From Gigaspora rosea (taxonomy: Eukaryota > Glomeromycota > Glomeromycetes > Diversisporales > Gigasporaceae), in assembly GCA_003550325.1 (NCBI GenBank), contig QKWP01000216.1, positions 164,746 to 228,745 on the forward strand: a DNA stretch of 64,000 nucleotides, written 5' to 3'. The notes below the pieces were generated by a model. It saw only the letters and a list, made by a program, of their open reading frames with translations. It made no database searches and had not been told where the DNA came from. The position numbers were made by a program, and so were the translations under genes. Each line of letters opens with the position of its first letter. Within the stretch, counting starts at the first letter, position 1. Below, piece after piece: positions 23,760 to 37,129 of the stretch.

Positions 23760-26450
23760 TGTCTTATACTAATTTTACTCCTTTCTCCCTTTTACTTCTC
23801 TCTTTCTTTTTTCTTTTTCTCTTTTTTTCTCTCTTATTTTTTTTCATTGTTTTTTCCTTTTTAATATTTCAAATTCTTTTAAAATATTTTAGAACCAGAA
23901 AACCAAGCTAGATTAGTAGATCTGTAACCTGGATCATACCAAGAGCATGTTAGACTAATATTTTTGAAATATTTTAATAATCGTATTACAAAATCAGATT
24001 AAATTTTTGTTTATTTTTTTGTTTATAATTTAGATTTTCTATCAATTTTACATTGTTTTTTTTCATTTTTCTTTTGTTTTTTTTTTGGGTTGGTTTCATT
24101 TTTTTTAGTTTCATTTTGCTTTTATATTTTTTTTATTTATTATTTTTTAATTTTTTAATTTATTTTTATACTTTACAAAAACACAAATCCTAACTTCTCT
24201 GGCACTTTGCAAGTAATTTAACACCTTTTTAGAACCTTGTGCAAACCAACTCAGCCTTCTAATACTTTGCAAGAACATACAATTGCTTTCTCTAGCAATT
24301 TGTAAATTTTCAAAAATGCCTCTTTAGAAAAATAAAGATTTAGTTAGTGCTTTATTTATTTTTTTGTTTAATATTATTTGTTCTTTATGTTTTTGTTTTT
24401 GTTTTTATTTTTTTTATTAATTTATTTTATTCTGACACTTTGTAAAAAAATAATCTAGGCTTTTACAACCTTTTGCAAGCAAACTCAGACTTTTCTGGTA
24501 CAGTCAGACCTCTCTATAGTCACACCCCACATAGTCACACCTCTATTTAAGCACCTGATTTTGTGCGATGGACTCAAACATAGTAAAAAAACCTCATTAT
24601 AGCCACAAATCGCTTATAATCACTATTACCATGAAAATTTGATTTTTTTTAACAATTTTATTAATAAAAAACCTCATTATAGTCACCAATTTTTAACTAA
24701 ATATGGATTATATAATCTGATTGGCCAATTTTCATATTCTCGTATATTTAAAATTCTCTATTAATTGATAATCCGCCTGTTAACTGGAGAGTGATCCTAT
24801 AGGCGAAATGTGAAGTGCTTCTATCTAAATTTTTTTCTTACTAAGTTAATGATATATGTCCACTAATTAAAAGTTGTTGAGCTCGTTGAGACGCATCTAA
24901 CGGTGGTTAGATCATCCAAATCAGCCCAGTGGATGGCGAGTTATCATCGAAAAATGATTGGCTGACTATATAAAAATTTGTGCCGAAGATTACATATGAT
25001 AATCACTATAGGCGAAATGTGGCGTGCTTCCATCTAAAACTTTTTTCTTACTAAGTTAAAGATATATGCTCACTAATTAAAAGTTGTAGAGCTCATCGAG
25101 ATGCATCTAATAGTGGTTAGATCATTGAAATCGACCTAGTGAATGGTGAGATATCGTCGAAAAACGATTGGCCGACTATATAAAATCTCTTATGTAAACA
25201 AATATTGTTTATATAGAGATTTTTAAAGTTAGTCAATCATTTTTCGACAATATCTCACCATCCACCTGGCTGATTTGAATAATCTAACCATTGTTAGATG
25301 CGTTTGACGAGCTCTACAACTTGCAATTAGTGGGCATGTATCGTTAACTTAGTAAGAAAAAAAGTTTAAGATGGAAGCACACCACATTTCGCCTATAGAT
25401 AACCATAATGAGGTATTTTATTTATAGTCACACCTCTTTACAATTACCAAAATAGGGTGTGACGGACTTGGTAATTATAGAGAGGGACGACTGTACTTTG
25501 CAAAAATACATTAATGCAGTACTCTACAAGATTTCGGCAAGTTCTGTTACAAACTCTTATTTCAGAGAAATAGAGATTTGCGGTTTTATTTTTTTTATTC
25601 AGTTTGTTTACATTTCTTTTTTTTTGTTTGTTTTCTTTTTATTGTTTTTTTAATTTTTATTTTTTTTATTTATTCTGGCACTTTGCAAAACCCTTTGATA
25701 ATTTCTGAATTGCAAGAACACGAACTCTTACTTCAGAAAAATGGAGATTTGGGCTTTATTTATTTATTTATTTAGTTTGCTTACATTTTTGTTTTTATTT
25801 ATTTTCTTTTTTTTTACTTATTTTTTTAATTTAATTTTATTTATTTGGAAGTGAGTCAGTAGAAAAGAGACAAATCATTTTTAGTAAAATTTTTTAATTT
25901 TTAAACTAAATTATCTTGACAACTATTTAATCAAATTTGCTAAAAAATTTTTTTTATTTTAAGTTTGAAATTATATAAAATTAAAATAAAAAAAAAATCA
26001 TTAAATTTATTAAGACAGTTGTTAAAATATTTAAGCTTAAAGTCAAAAAAACTTTTACTTAGAAAAAATTTGGCACTTTTCTACTGACTAACTCCCATTT
26101 ATTCCCTAACTTTCTTTAGAAATTTGTAAGAAAACGATTTGATTTTTCTGGCACTTTACAAGAACACCAACTTTAACTTCTCTGGCACTTTGCAAAAAAT
26201 AGCGAATATATACAAATATGTGCAAATATAATAGTTAAAACAAAAAAATAGTAGCTAGCTGTAGGGTAAGGAATATAAGTGTGTTGGGCTAGTATTTTTA
26301 TGGAATTAGATGCGACAAAGTATGAAAGTAGTTTAAAATAATACTATTTTTTTAGTTTTATTTTTTTTAGTTTTATTTTTTTTAGTTTTATTTTTTTTTA
26401 GTTTTATTTTTTTTTTGTTTTTTTTTATATAATATATAAAAAAAAAGTCA
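23760..26450. repeat. T-rich interspersed array with CTGGCACTTTGCAA motif
   Basis: Blocks of (T)nATTT alternate with about 60-bp blocks containing AACTTCTCTGGCACTTTGCA or close variants, for example near 24,190, 24,435, 25,675, 26,150 and 26,190. A TTAGTTTTATTTTTT run closes the zone at 26,350-26,420. Open frames here are low-complexity artefacts. A pogo-like element is inserted at 24,501. Confidence 0.6.
24501..25493. mobile_element. 993-bp pogo/Tc1-like element with three internal modules
   Basis: TA flanks both ends. Ends are CAGTCAGACCTCTCTATAGT and, on the complement, CAGTCGTCCCTCTCTATAAT. Inside, a module of about 170 bp (TATAGGCGAAATGTG to TGGCTGACTATATA) occurs at 24,799-24,972 and 25,010-25,190 directly and at 25,210-25,400 inverted. 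No transposase. Confidence 0.8.
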
Positions 26451-27069
26451 TATGGGCAGATTTACAGAATTGGACCTTTTTTAAGACCCTAAATTTATAA
26501 GTAACTAATTATCAGCTAATCATTTTTGACCCCAAAAAATAAATAAAATTTAATTAAATGAAATTTTATATATAAAATACATATCAAACCAATTGTCGGG
26601 CCCTAAAACCAATTGTATCTTTTGGCAATGTTGTACTTTTTGGCTGTCCAAGGCCTTTTTTGACCTTGTTCACATCCAAAATGTCCAAGTGTCCAAAATT
26701 GTCCAAAGCTTATACAGGCTTTAATAATTATTAAATTTGTTTAAAAAATATATGATAATATATTTTTTGAGGTGCTGAACACATTTGGGTTAAAATTAAA
26801 ATAGATTGTCTTAATAAAATTTTAAGTAATTTTACTTTATTTAATTGTTCAAGATTGTTCAAAATTGTTCAAACTACTGTCCAAAGCTGTTCTGTAACAA
26901 CACTACCTTTTGATAATTGCATATATAAGAGCAATTACTATAGCTAATATTATGTTAATTTGTTCAATACTTTGTATATATTATTAATTTAGACTTTTAT
27001 TTGGTATAGTGATGATTCAAGAACATTTCAAGCAACGATTCGCATTGTCAAAATATTATCACATAAGTA

Positions 27070-27246
27070 GGGCATGTAATGGGTGGGTTGACGGGCCTAA
27101 TCAGACTTTTTTTTGAAAATTAATTCGGCCACACCCAAAATACTAGTCATATGATAATTTATTATGTGACTGACATTTCGGGGATGTAGCCTGAATTAAT
27201 TTTCAAAAAAGCCCGATTAGGCCCGTCAACCCGCCCATTGCATACT
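27070..27246. mobile_element. About 177-bp MITE, duplicated at 30,807-30,983
   Basis: CATGTAATGGGTGGGTTGAC at the left and its complement with few changes at the right. Inverted repeats are about 50 bp, reaching GAAAATTAATTC. Confidence 0.8.
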
Positions 27247-27751
27247 CTACACATAAGGCTTGAACAGTTAGAAAAAACCTGCCATATAGTGTGTACTGAT
27301 TTTACAAAATCTTGATCATTGCTGATATCGCAAAGTTGATGTTGAAAAGGTCTGCTATATTGATTTACTACTAATATGGTATATAGTTTAAAGTCTAATA
27401 GGTTAAAACTAAAACTATTACTAAAAAAACCAATTTAGATTGGTATTTTAAAAAAAAGAAATTATTATATTAAAAATCACTAGGTTGAATTAGATTAAAA
27501 CTAAAATATAGTTGTAATTCGAAATACAATTATGAAAAAATTGTAGATTTTATTTTATTTTTTTATTGTAAAATTATAACTGGCAACTCATCGCTATAGC
27601 GACCCTATATGATTAGCCAATCATTTTTAAGATCAGCAATCATAAATAAACAATAATTATCCTTTTGATAATCATTGTTTTTTTTTACAGCCGGTTGTTT
27701 TTTATTTTGATTTTTTAATACCAAGCTTTGGTTTTTTTTTATTCTTTTTAG

Positions 27752-27890
27752 GAGTCGTTACTAGAGCCGTTGTTGGAGTCATTGTCAGAACTGTTGTTAA
27801 AGCCTTAGAGTTGTCATTAGAGCTGCTGTTGTTGAAGCCTTGGAGCTGTCATTGGAGTCATCGTTGGAACTGTCGTTGAAGCCTTAGAAG
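27752..27890 (-). pseudogene. Relic of an Asn/Ser/Asp repeat-coding stretch
   Basis: Read leftward it gives GFNDSSNDDSNDSSK, then stops in all frames. Units near GGAGTCGTTG/GAGCTGTCATT recur about every 21-30 bp. It may be a decayed exon of a low-complexity protein or a plain minisatellite. A second copy lies at 31,489-31,627. Confidence 0.3.
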
Positions 27891-29084
27891 TTACGAAATC
27901 GTGCAATTCGAATAGCTCGATAAGCTGTTTTTTATTTTTTTAGTATTTAGAAGGTTTTTTTAAGTTTGATTCTTTCATAGTTTTTTTTTGCTGTGCTTTC
28001 GGTAAGCACGTAGTTCTTCCGGCAAGTATTCGTTGTCCTTCGTAGATGATTTCAATAGGTTCATTGTAATTTTTCAGTATTTTTTGGTTGGTTCCTTCTT
28101 TTCTGGGACATTAAAATCAGTTTCCACTTTTTCAAGGAACTAGAGATAATTTTACTAGTTACTTATTTTGGAAATGATATGATAAGCAAATACATCTTGT
28201 TGTAGTTATATAAATTAAGGCATAGGCGAAACTCTTGGTGGTTATAATCCTATCGGTTAGAATAATTTGGTTTGAGTAAAGAATTATAACCTTTAAAAAA
28301 AATTTTTGACCTGCTGACTAAACACTATGTTATGCAAATGAAAATTAACTTTATTTATGAATTTTGGTAGCTATAATCCTATTGCTATAGGTTGGGAACT
28401 AGTTGGGATAATTTGGTTTAGACAAAGGATTATGGCCTTTTAAGTTAGTTCGAAGGTTTTTTCTGATTTGGTTTTTTTTGATACTATAATAAAAATTTTA
28501 TTTAGTTAAAACTTTAGATGAACATAAGCATATTACTTAACATTAGATTAAAAAAAATCTGACCCACATATATAGAATCAAAACACTTTGGATTTTTTTT
28601 TGGATCTATCAAGTAATCCAGAAAATTAAAGTCATTATCATGTGACACTGGTAAAAAAATTAAGTAAAAAAATGGAAAATTATATTAGATTAAAAAAAAA
28701 ATAATAAAAATCTGACCCATATACACAGAATCAAAAAACTTCAAATTTATCAAGTAATCTGAAAAATTAAGTAGAAAAATGGAATATTTACTTTGCATTA
28801 GATTAAAAAAATATCTGACCTATATACACGAAATTAAAATACTTTGGATTTTTTTTTGAATTAGCTAAAAATTAAATTTTTGTGGCCTAATTGACCAATA
28901 AAAATTGATCATGTAGATCACGTGCTAGATTGAGATCAATCAAGCATGTGATTCATGTAATCAATTTTTATTGATCGATTATGGATCGCTATAGTGACGG
29001 GTTGCTATAAACTAATGCTCTTTTTTATTAATAAATTATACAATTTTAAACAATATCTTAAATGCATTAATTAACAAGTGAGCT

Positions 29085-29328
29085 TGATACTGAAAAAGAG
29101 ACAAAAGGGATGAATTGAAAAAAATCTCTCACAAAAAATTAATTAACTTATGAACTATTATTCAGAATTACATAATTTTGGTCTATCCATTTCACCTCAG
29201 TGAGATGAATTGAATGGTACCAGAATTATATTATTCTGAACAGTAGTTCATAAGTTAATTAATTTTTTTGGTGAGATTTTTTTTGTCAATTTTATTTCTT
29301 TTCTCTTTTGTCCCTTTTTCAAGTACCA
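29085..29328. mobile_element. Hairpin MITE, about 245 bp, duplicated at 32,822-33,065
   Basis: Arms of about 110 bp, from AAAAAGAGACAAAAGGGA to its complement and passing AATTAATTAACTTATGAACT, enclose a CACCTCAGTGAGATG core palindrome. Confidence 0.75.
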
Positions 29329-29989
29329 AATCCAAATAATTTTAAACAGTGTATAATCAATATGAATATAAGTAGTTTTAACACACTGCTCAACAAACCT
29401 ATAGAAAAACATAAAAGCATAAATTTAATTAATCTAGCTAAATTATAAAACTTGTATTTTACTTTATCTAATTTCTTAATTAAACAAGTAAGATAAAATA
29501 ATATAAGCTTAAATAACTTAACTTAGACAAAACTAAATAAAATGATAATATAGTAGTAAATATTAATGAAGTAAATAGCCTAAATTTATCAATTATATCG
29601 AATTAGCTACAAAAAAAATGAATACTTATTGAAATGAACTTCTTAATATTCTTATTAATAAACTTAATTTTGATTTTGAAGATGAGCCAAATGCTCTATT
29701 ATTACTGAATACAAGAAAAATAACAAAAATAAGCCTGTTGGCTAATTTTGAGAACAGTTAAAGGATTATGACTAAGATACTGCTGTCCAATGAGTGATAT
29801 TAAAACAATAGGACCTAGGATATCTCTAATATAGGTTATAAATGATCTGCATAAATTTGGAGGTTTTTGCTACCCCTAAAATCAAGTAAATTTGCTGAAA
29901 ATTCAATTATTACATATAAATTTTTAGTAATTTGCTAAAAACTAAATCATTACATCTATTTTTATAAATCAAAATAATATATATATTTT

Positions 29990-30526
29990 AGTGCTGAACA
30001 AATTTTCTTAGAGCATAAAGTTAGAATCAATTAGTAAAATTTGGAGAATCATAGAATTTTTTAGTATTTTTATTAATAAAATTATATACAATATTATAAT
30101 TCTCCAAATTTTACTAATTGATTCTAAAATTGTGCCATAAGAAAACTAGTTCAGCACATAAAAATACATTATTCTGGCATATTTAATTTTATATTTCTTG
30201 AAAATTTAAGAGAAGATGCTTAATTTTGGATTTTTGATCAAAAAATCCAAAATTAAGCATCTTCTCTTGATTTTAAGAAATATAAAATTAAATATTCCAG
30301 AATAATATATTTTTATGTGCTGAACAAGTTTTCTTAGGGTACAATATTAGAATCAATTAGTAAAATTTGGAGAATCATAAAATTTTTTAGTATTTTTATT
30401 AATAAAATTATATAAAATATTATAATTCTCTTAATTGATTCTAACATTGTGCCATAAGAAACCTTGTTTAGCACATAAAAATACATTATTCCAGCATATA
30501 TAATTTTATATTTCTTGAAAATTTAA
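29990..30526. repeat. Twin-palindrome satellite, array 2 (cut by the N at 30,527)
   Basis: Units begin with GCTGAACAAATTTTCTTAGA and contain a TTGATCAAAAAATCC centre. The arms differ from array 1 in TTCTGGCATATTTAATTTTA, but the A/B alternation is the same. Confidence 0.75.
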
Positions 30527-30527
30527 N
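30527..30527. other. Single-N assembly gap between two near-identical copies
   Basis: One N follows a partial B palindrome, and the next base restarts the sequence found at 26,791. It is most likely a contig join rather than biology. Confidence 0.8.
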
Positions 30528-33500
30528 TAAAATTAAAATAGATTGTCTTAATAAAATTTTAAGTAATTTTACTTTATTTAATTGTTCAAGATTGTTCAAA
30601 ATTGTTCAAACTACTGTCCAAAGCTGTTCTGTAACAACACTACCTTTTGATAATTGCATATATAAGAGCAATTACTATAGCTAATATTATGTTAATTTGT
30701 TCAATACTTTGTATATATTATTAATTTAGACTTTTATTTGGTATAGTGATGATTCAAGAACATTTCAAGCAACGATTCGCATTGTCAAAATATTATCACA
30801 TAAGTAGGGCATGTAATGGGTGGGTTGACGGGCCTAATCAGACTTTTTTTTGAAAATTAATTCGGCCACACCCAAAATACTAGTCATATGATAATTTATT
30901 ATGTGACTGACATTTCGGGGATGTAGCCTGAATTAATTTTCAAAAAAGCCCGATTAGGCCCGTCAACCCGCCCATTGCATACTCTACACATAAGGCTTGA
31001 ACAGTTAGAAAAAACCTGCCATATAGTGTGTACTGATTTTACAAAATCTTGATCATTGCTGATATCGCAAAGTTGATGTTGAAAAGGTCTGCTATATTGA
31101 TTTACTACTAATATGGTATATAGTTTAAAGTCTAATAGGTTAAAACTAAAACTATTACTAAAAAAACCAATTTAGATTGGTATTTTAAAAAAAAGAAATT
31201 ATTATATTAAAAATCACTAGGTTGAATTAGATTAAAACTAAAATATAGTTGTAATTCGAAATACAATTATGAAAAAATTGTAGATTTTATTTTATTTTTT
31301 TATTGTAAAATTATAACTGGCAACTCATCGCTATAGCGACCCTATATGATTAGCCAATCATTTTTAAGATCAGCAATCATAAATAAACAATAATTATCCT
31401 TTTGATAATCATTGTTTTTTTTTACAGCCGGTTGTTTTTTATTTTGATTTTTTAATACCAAGCTTTGGTTTTTTTTTATTCTTTTTAGGAGTCGTTACTA
31501 GAGCCGTTGTTGGAGTCATTGTCAGAACTGTTGTTAAAGCCTTAGAGTTGTCATTAGAGCTGCTGTTGTTGAAGCCTTGGAGCTGTCATTGGAGTCATCG
31601 TTGGAACTGTCGTTGAAGCCTTAGAAGTTACGAAATCGTGCAATTCGAATAGCTCGATAAGCTGTTTTTTATTTTTTTAGTATTTAGAAGGTTTTTTTAA
31701 GTTTGATTCTTTCATAGTTTTTTTTTGCTGTGCTTTCGGTAAGCACGTAGTTCTTCCGGCAAGTATTCGTTGTCCTTCGTAGATGATTTCAATAGGTTCA
31801 TTGTAATTTTTCAGTATTTTTTGGTTGGTTCCTTCTTTTCTGGGACATTAAAATCAGTTTCCACTTTTTCAAGGAACTAGAGATAATTTTACTAGTTACT
31901 TATTTTGGAAATGATATGATAAGCAAATACATCTTGTTGTAGTTATATAAATTAAGGCATAGGCGAAACTCTTGGTGGTTATAATCCTATCGGTTAGAAT
32001 AATTTGGTTTGAGTAAAGAATTATAACCTTTAAAAAAAATTTTTGACCTGCTGACTAAACACTATGTTATGCAAATGAAAATTAACTTTATTTATGAATT
32101 TTGGTAGCTATAATCCTATTGCTATAGGTTGGGAACTAGTTGGGATAATTTGGTTTAGACAAAGGATTATGGCCTTTTAAGTTAGTTCGAAGGTTTTTTC
32201 TGATTTGGTTTTTTTTGATACTATAATAAAAATTTTATTTAGTTAAAACTTTAGATGAACATAAGCATATTACTTAACATTAGATTAAAAAAAATCTGAC
32301 CCACATATATAGAATCAAAACACTTTGGATTTTTTTTTGGATCTATCAAGTAATCCAGAAAATTAAAGTCATTATCATGTGACACTGGTAAAAAAATTAA
32401 GTAAAAAAATGGAAAATTATATTAGATTAAAAAAAAAATAATAAAAATCTGACCCATATACACAGAATCAAAAAACTTCAAATTTATCAAGTAATCTGAA
32501 AAATTAAGTAGAAAAATGGAATATTTACTTTGCATTAGATTAAAAAAATATCTGACCTATATACACGAAATTAAAATACTTTGGATTTTTTTTTGAATTA
32601 GCTAAAAATTAAATTTTTGTGGCCTAATTGACCAATAAAAATTGATCATGTAGATCACGTGCTAGATTGAGATCAATCAAGCATGTGATTCATGTAATCA
32701 ATTTTTATTGATCGATTATGGATCGCTATAGTGACGGGTTGCTATAAACTAATGCTCTTTTTTATTAATAAATTATACAATTTTAAACAATATCTTAAAT
32801 GCATTAATTAACAAGTGAGCTTGATACTGAAAAAGAGACAAAAGGGATGAATTGAAAAAAATCTCTCACAAAAAATTAATTAACTTATGAACTATTATTC
32901 AGAATTACATAATTTTGGTCTATCCATTTCACCTCAGTGAGATGAATTGAATGGTACCAGAATTATATTATTCTGAACAGTAGTTCATAAGTTAATTAAT
33001 TTTTTTGGTGAGATTTTTTTTGTCAATTTTATTTCTTTTCTCTTTTGTCCCTTTTTCAAGTACCAAATCCAAATAATTTTAAACAGTGTATAATCAATAT
33101 GAATATAAGTAGTTTTAACACACTGCTCAACAAACCTATAGAAAAACATAAAAGCATAAATTTAATTAATCTAGCTAAATTATAAAACTTGTATTTTACT
33201 TTATCTAATTTCTTAATTAAACAAGTAAGATAAAATAATATAAGCTTAAATAACTTAACTTAGACAAAACTAAATAAAATGATAATATAGTAGTAAATAT
33301 TAATGAAGTAAATAGCCTAAATTTATCAATTATATCGAATTAGCTACAAAAAAAATGAATACTTATTGAAATGAACTTCTTAATATTCTTATTAATAAAC
33401 TTAATTTTGATTTTGAAGATGAGCCAAATGCTCTATTATTACTGAATACAAGAAAAATAACAAAAATAAGCCTGTTGGCTAATTTTGAGAACAGTTAAAG

Positions 33501-34004
33501 GATTATGACTAAGATACTGCTGTCCAATGAGTGATATTAAAACAATAGGACCTAGGATATCTCTAATATAGGTTATAAATGATCTGCATAAATTTGGAGG
33601 TTTTTGCTACCCCTAAAATCAAGTAAATTTGCTGAAAATTCAATTATTACATATAAATTTTTAGTAATTTGCTAAAAACTAAATCATTACATCTATTTTT
33701 ATAAATCAAAATAATATATATATTTTAGTGCTGAACAAATTTTCTTAGAGCATAAAGTTAGAATCAATTAGTAAAATTTGGAGAATCATAGAATTTTTTA
33801 GTATTTTTATTAATAAAATTATATACAATATTATAATTCTCCAAATTTTACTAATTGATTCTAAAATTGTGCCATAAGAAAACTAGTTCAGCACATAAAA
33901 ATACATTATTCTGGCATATTTAATTTTATATTTCTTGAAAATTTAAGAGAAGATGCTTAATTTTGGATTTTTGATCAAAAAATCCAAAATTAAGCATCTT
34001 CTCT
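30528..34004. repeat. 3.48-kb duplicated segment, right copy
   Basis: Same content as 26,791-30,267. The copies part at 30,268/34,005 inside unit B of the palindrome array, where the left copy changes to a different variant. Confidence 0.85.
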
Positions 34005-34420
34005 TAAATTTTCAAGAAATATAAAATTAAATATGCCGGAATAATGTATTTTTATGTGCTGAACAAGGTTTTTTAGGGCACAATGTTAGAATCAATTAGT
34101 AAAATTTGGAGAATTATAATATTTTATATAATTTTATTAATAAAAATACCAAAAAATTCTATGATTCTCCAAATTTTCTAATTGATTCTAACATTGTGCC
34201 CTAAGAAAACTTGTTCAGCACATAAAAATACATTATTTCAGCATATTTACTTTTATATTTCTTGAAAATTTAAGAGAAGATGCTTAATTTTGGATTTTTG
34301 ATTAAAAAATCCAAAATTAAGCATCTTCTCTTAAATTTTCAAGAAATATAAAATTAAATATGCTGAAATAATGTATTTTTATGTGCTGAACAAGTTTTCT
34401 TAGGGCACAATGTTAGAATC
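33727..34420. repeat. Twin-palindrome satellite, array 3
   Basis: Three A units and two B units. The B hairpin centre is TTTGATCAAAAAATCC or TTGATTAAAAAATCC, and the arms (TCTTGAAAATTTAAGAGAAG) are nearly perfect. Confidence 0.8.
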
Positions 34421-34429
34421 CAATAATAC

Positions 34430-36236
34430 AATTTTTCACTTAGACCCTTCAATGCGTAGATTATTTCAGCATCTTGCGTACTGTTGATCTTTCTCATTCG
34501 TTACTATTATGTAGATTTAATCGTATTTATGCATGTGGTTGGTTTGAAGTAAATGATCTTCTCTTTTTTTTTGATCAGTTTGATCAATTTCAATGTCGAC
34601 TCATCAACCTGTAGATCTTTCTTTTATAAGTCATTTCAAGTCTTATTAACCCATAGATCTTTCTTTTATAAGTTATGTCTCATCAACTTGTAGATCTTTT
34701 TTTATAAGTCATTTCACTATCAATTTTATCAGTTTATAATTTCTCCGTAGACTTAGCTCCCCATGTATCGTTTCTTTATTTGCATTGTACCGTTTGCGCA
34801 GGTAATACAAACTCATGAAGCCAATTAAAAAGTGCAAATTTAGACTATTTCACAAAGAATCCAAACATGGTAAAAGAAGAAAAAAGAAAATATTCAAAAA
34901 CTGATGTTTAATCAATCTTGGCACGCTAATTAAAAATGGCAGGAATGCAATTTTATATATAGTAAGCATCGATCTAATTATATAGCCTCTAATGTTAAGA
35001 CTCTAACCCTAAATTTTTATCCCACATACTTCAGCTTATTTATAAAATATGCTTTCCTTTTTTGGTTTGTATTAACTGGTGAAATAAATTAAATCTTTAT
35101 GTTATAGTTGGTAGTAGAATTACTGAATTACAGCAATTACGGTATTTTACCAGTGGTAGCATTAATTGGCATAGCTGTAAAAACAATATGCCATAATGTC
35201 GCAATGCCACAACTCCGTAATGCTGTAATGCTGCAATATTGTAATAATGCGATACTGTAACTACAGTATAATAATATAATGTTAGAATTAAGTAACTACA
35301 TGCGTGACACCCAGCCACTCCAAACCGGAAACTGATGATTATTTTGTTATTTACCATACAAGCATTACGGCTCTACTTACGGCTTATAGCCACCAACTAT
35401 ATCTTATGTAAGTCTGTGTTTGTTTATTTGTACTAGTAGAAAATTGTCTATTGAAGTGAATATGTAGAATAAACTAATTGGAACTTTTTATTGGATAAAA
35501 AAAAAAAAAAGAGTTCAAATCAAATGTTTGTCGTTTATATCCTTATTTATATCACACATATTGTTGATCAATTTTGATGCAAGATCATTGAAGGCTTGGA
35601 AGATCATCGATGGATAACAATGTAAAATAAACCAATTGAAGCTTTTTATTCAATAAAAAAAAATCAAATGTATGTTGCTTAAACATCATTTATAGCTTTA
35701 TTTATAATAAGAATTTTTTGAGAACAAATCTTTAGAAAATCACTTTAAAGAGTTAAATTATTTATGCCAATTTATCTAATTCCTTCTAAATAGGTATAAA
35801 ATTGCTTCTAAAAGTTCTTATATTTTTGATTTTGATTGAAATTATCTATCTTACCAACTAATTCAGAGTTCATCTGTTTAAACGTTTTTGATTGGTTGAC
35901 TGCGCATTACGACATTCTTTGATCATTAAAAATCTATAATAGGTGGTTATTATGATATTTATCAGTATGATGTAATTACGATCAATATTCTTAATTAAAA
36001 TATCATAGATCTATTATCATGATTCATAATTGATCTGTGAATTAATAATTGATATAAGAAATTGAGACTTTGCACAATATTTTTCTGTATAATAATATAG
36101 CAACTCTGTTGCCATCTATTTATGATTTTTGAATGTTGCAAAAGCAAAAACTATTTCTAAAATTTCATCTTTAGAAATGGGATTTCAGCTTTTTGCTTTA
36201 TCAACATTCATTAATCAAATCAACTCCTATATGTTA
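34430..36236. other. Gene-free stretch with small repeats
   Basis: Three direct copies of a roughly 55-bp unit containing GTAGATCTTTCTTTTATAAG lie at 34,605-34,720. A degenerate TAATGCTG-type minisatellite lies at 35,150-35,285. Two related blocks around AATTGGAACTTTTTATTG plus poly-A lie at 35,465-35,510 and 35,625-35,665. No supportable gene. Confidence 0.45.
35150..35285. repeat. Degenerate octamer minisatellite
   Basis: Repeated variants of GTAATGCT/GCAATGCC. The 86-codon open frame across it is a by-product of the repeat. Confidence 0.6.
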
Positions 36237-37120
36237 GGGAGCTTCCAGAAATTACATAATTTTTTGTTACTAATAAATTTCAAAATTTTACCCCACCCAC
36301 ATACATCTGATCCAAATTAGCCAATCAAATTTTATATTTTTTTAAAAATTATTTATGTCTAATTTTTTAAATTGATAATAACTTTTGATCCATTGGTTTC
36401 TTTTGTATGATTTAACTACCAAAATGCTCGTCTCAATGAGACGATTCTAACAAGCCCAAAGTCATTAAAATCTAATCACAGAATCCCAAGATCATTCAAC
36501 TTTTGTGTAATTTTAATAGTGATTTTTTAGAATAATTTTTTTAACATTGAATAACTTTTGATCCACTGGTTCGTTTTGGATGATTTAACTACCAAACTGT
36601 TCGTCTCAGTGAGGCGATTCTAACAAGCCTAATATCACTAAATTCCAATTACATGATTACAAGATAGATAAAGATTTCTACTGTTAATAACAATACAAAT
36701 CTTTATCGATCTTGGGATCCTGTGATTAGAATTTAGCAATTTTGGGCTTGTTAGAATCATCTCACTGAGACGAACATTTTGGTAGTTAAATCATCCAAAA
36801 TGAACTAGTGGATCAAAAGATATTCAATGTTAAAGAAATTTTTTAGTGATTCTAAAAAATCACTATTAAATTACACAAAAGTTGAATGATCCTGGGATCC
36901 TGTAAATAGATTTTAACGATTTTGGGCTTGTTAGAATCGTCTCAGCGAGACGAGCATTTTGATAGTTAAATCATCTAAATTGGCCCAGTAGATCAAAAGT
37001 TATCAATGATTTTATAATTTTATACTTTGCCAGAATTATAAAAGTTTGACCAGAATTATAACCTGATATTTTGGCAACCCACCCACCCACCCAAAAATTA
37101 CGTAATTTCTGGAAGCTCCC
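36237..37120. mobile_element. 884-bp Harbinger-like MITE
   Basis: Ends GGGAGCTTCCAGAAATTACA and its complement (one mismatch), with TTA on both sides; a TWA target is typical of PIF/Harbinger. The interior has two forward and two inverted copies of a module with CGTCTCA.TGAGACG and GATCCACTGG, shared with other elements in this window. Confidence 0.8.
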
Positions 37121-37129
37121 TTACTGAAT

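Larger units (their letters stand above)
26791..30267. repeat. 3.48-kb duplicated segment, left copy
   Basis: Identical by eye to 30,528-34,004 at a constant offset of 3,737. The content is non-coding: a MITE at 27,070-27,246, a decayed Asn/Ser/Asp-coding minisatellite at 27,750-27,890, paired TATAATCCTAT repeats near 28,240 and 28,370, three GATTAAAAAAAATCTGACC-type copies near 28,545, 28,690 and 28,805, a hairpin MITE at 29,085-29,328, and the start of a twin-palindrome array. Confidence 0.85.

Noticed and set aside
25459-25775. Phe-rich open frames.
   Set aside because: Low-complexity T-rich sequence plus the edge of a pogo-like element.
35097-35357. 86-codon frame rich in His/Tyr.
   Set aside because: Translation of a degenerate octamer minisatellite.
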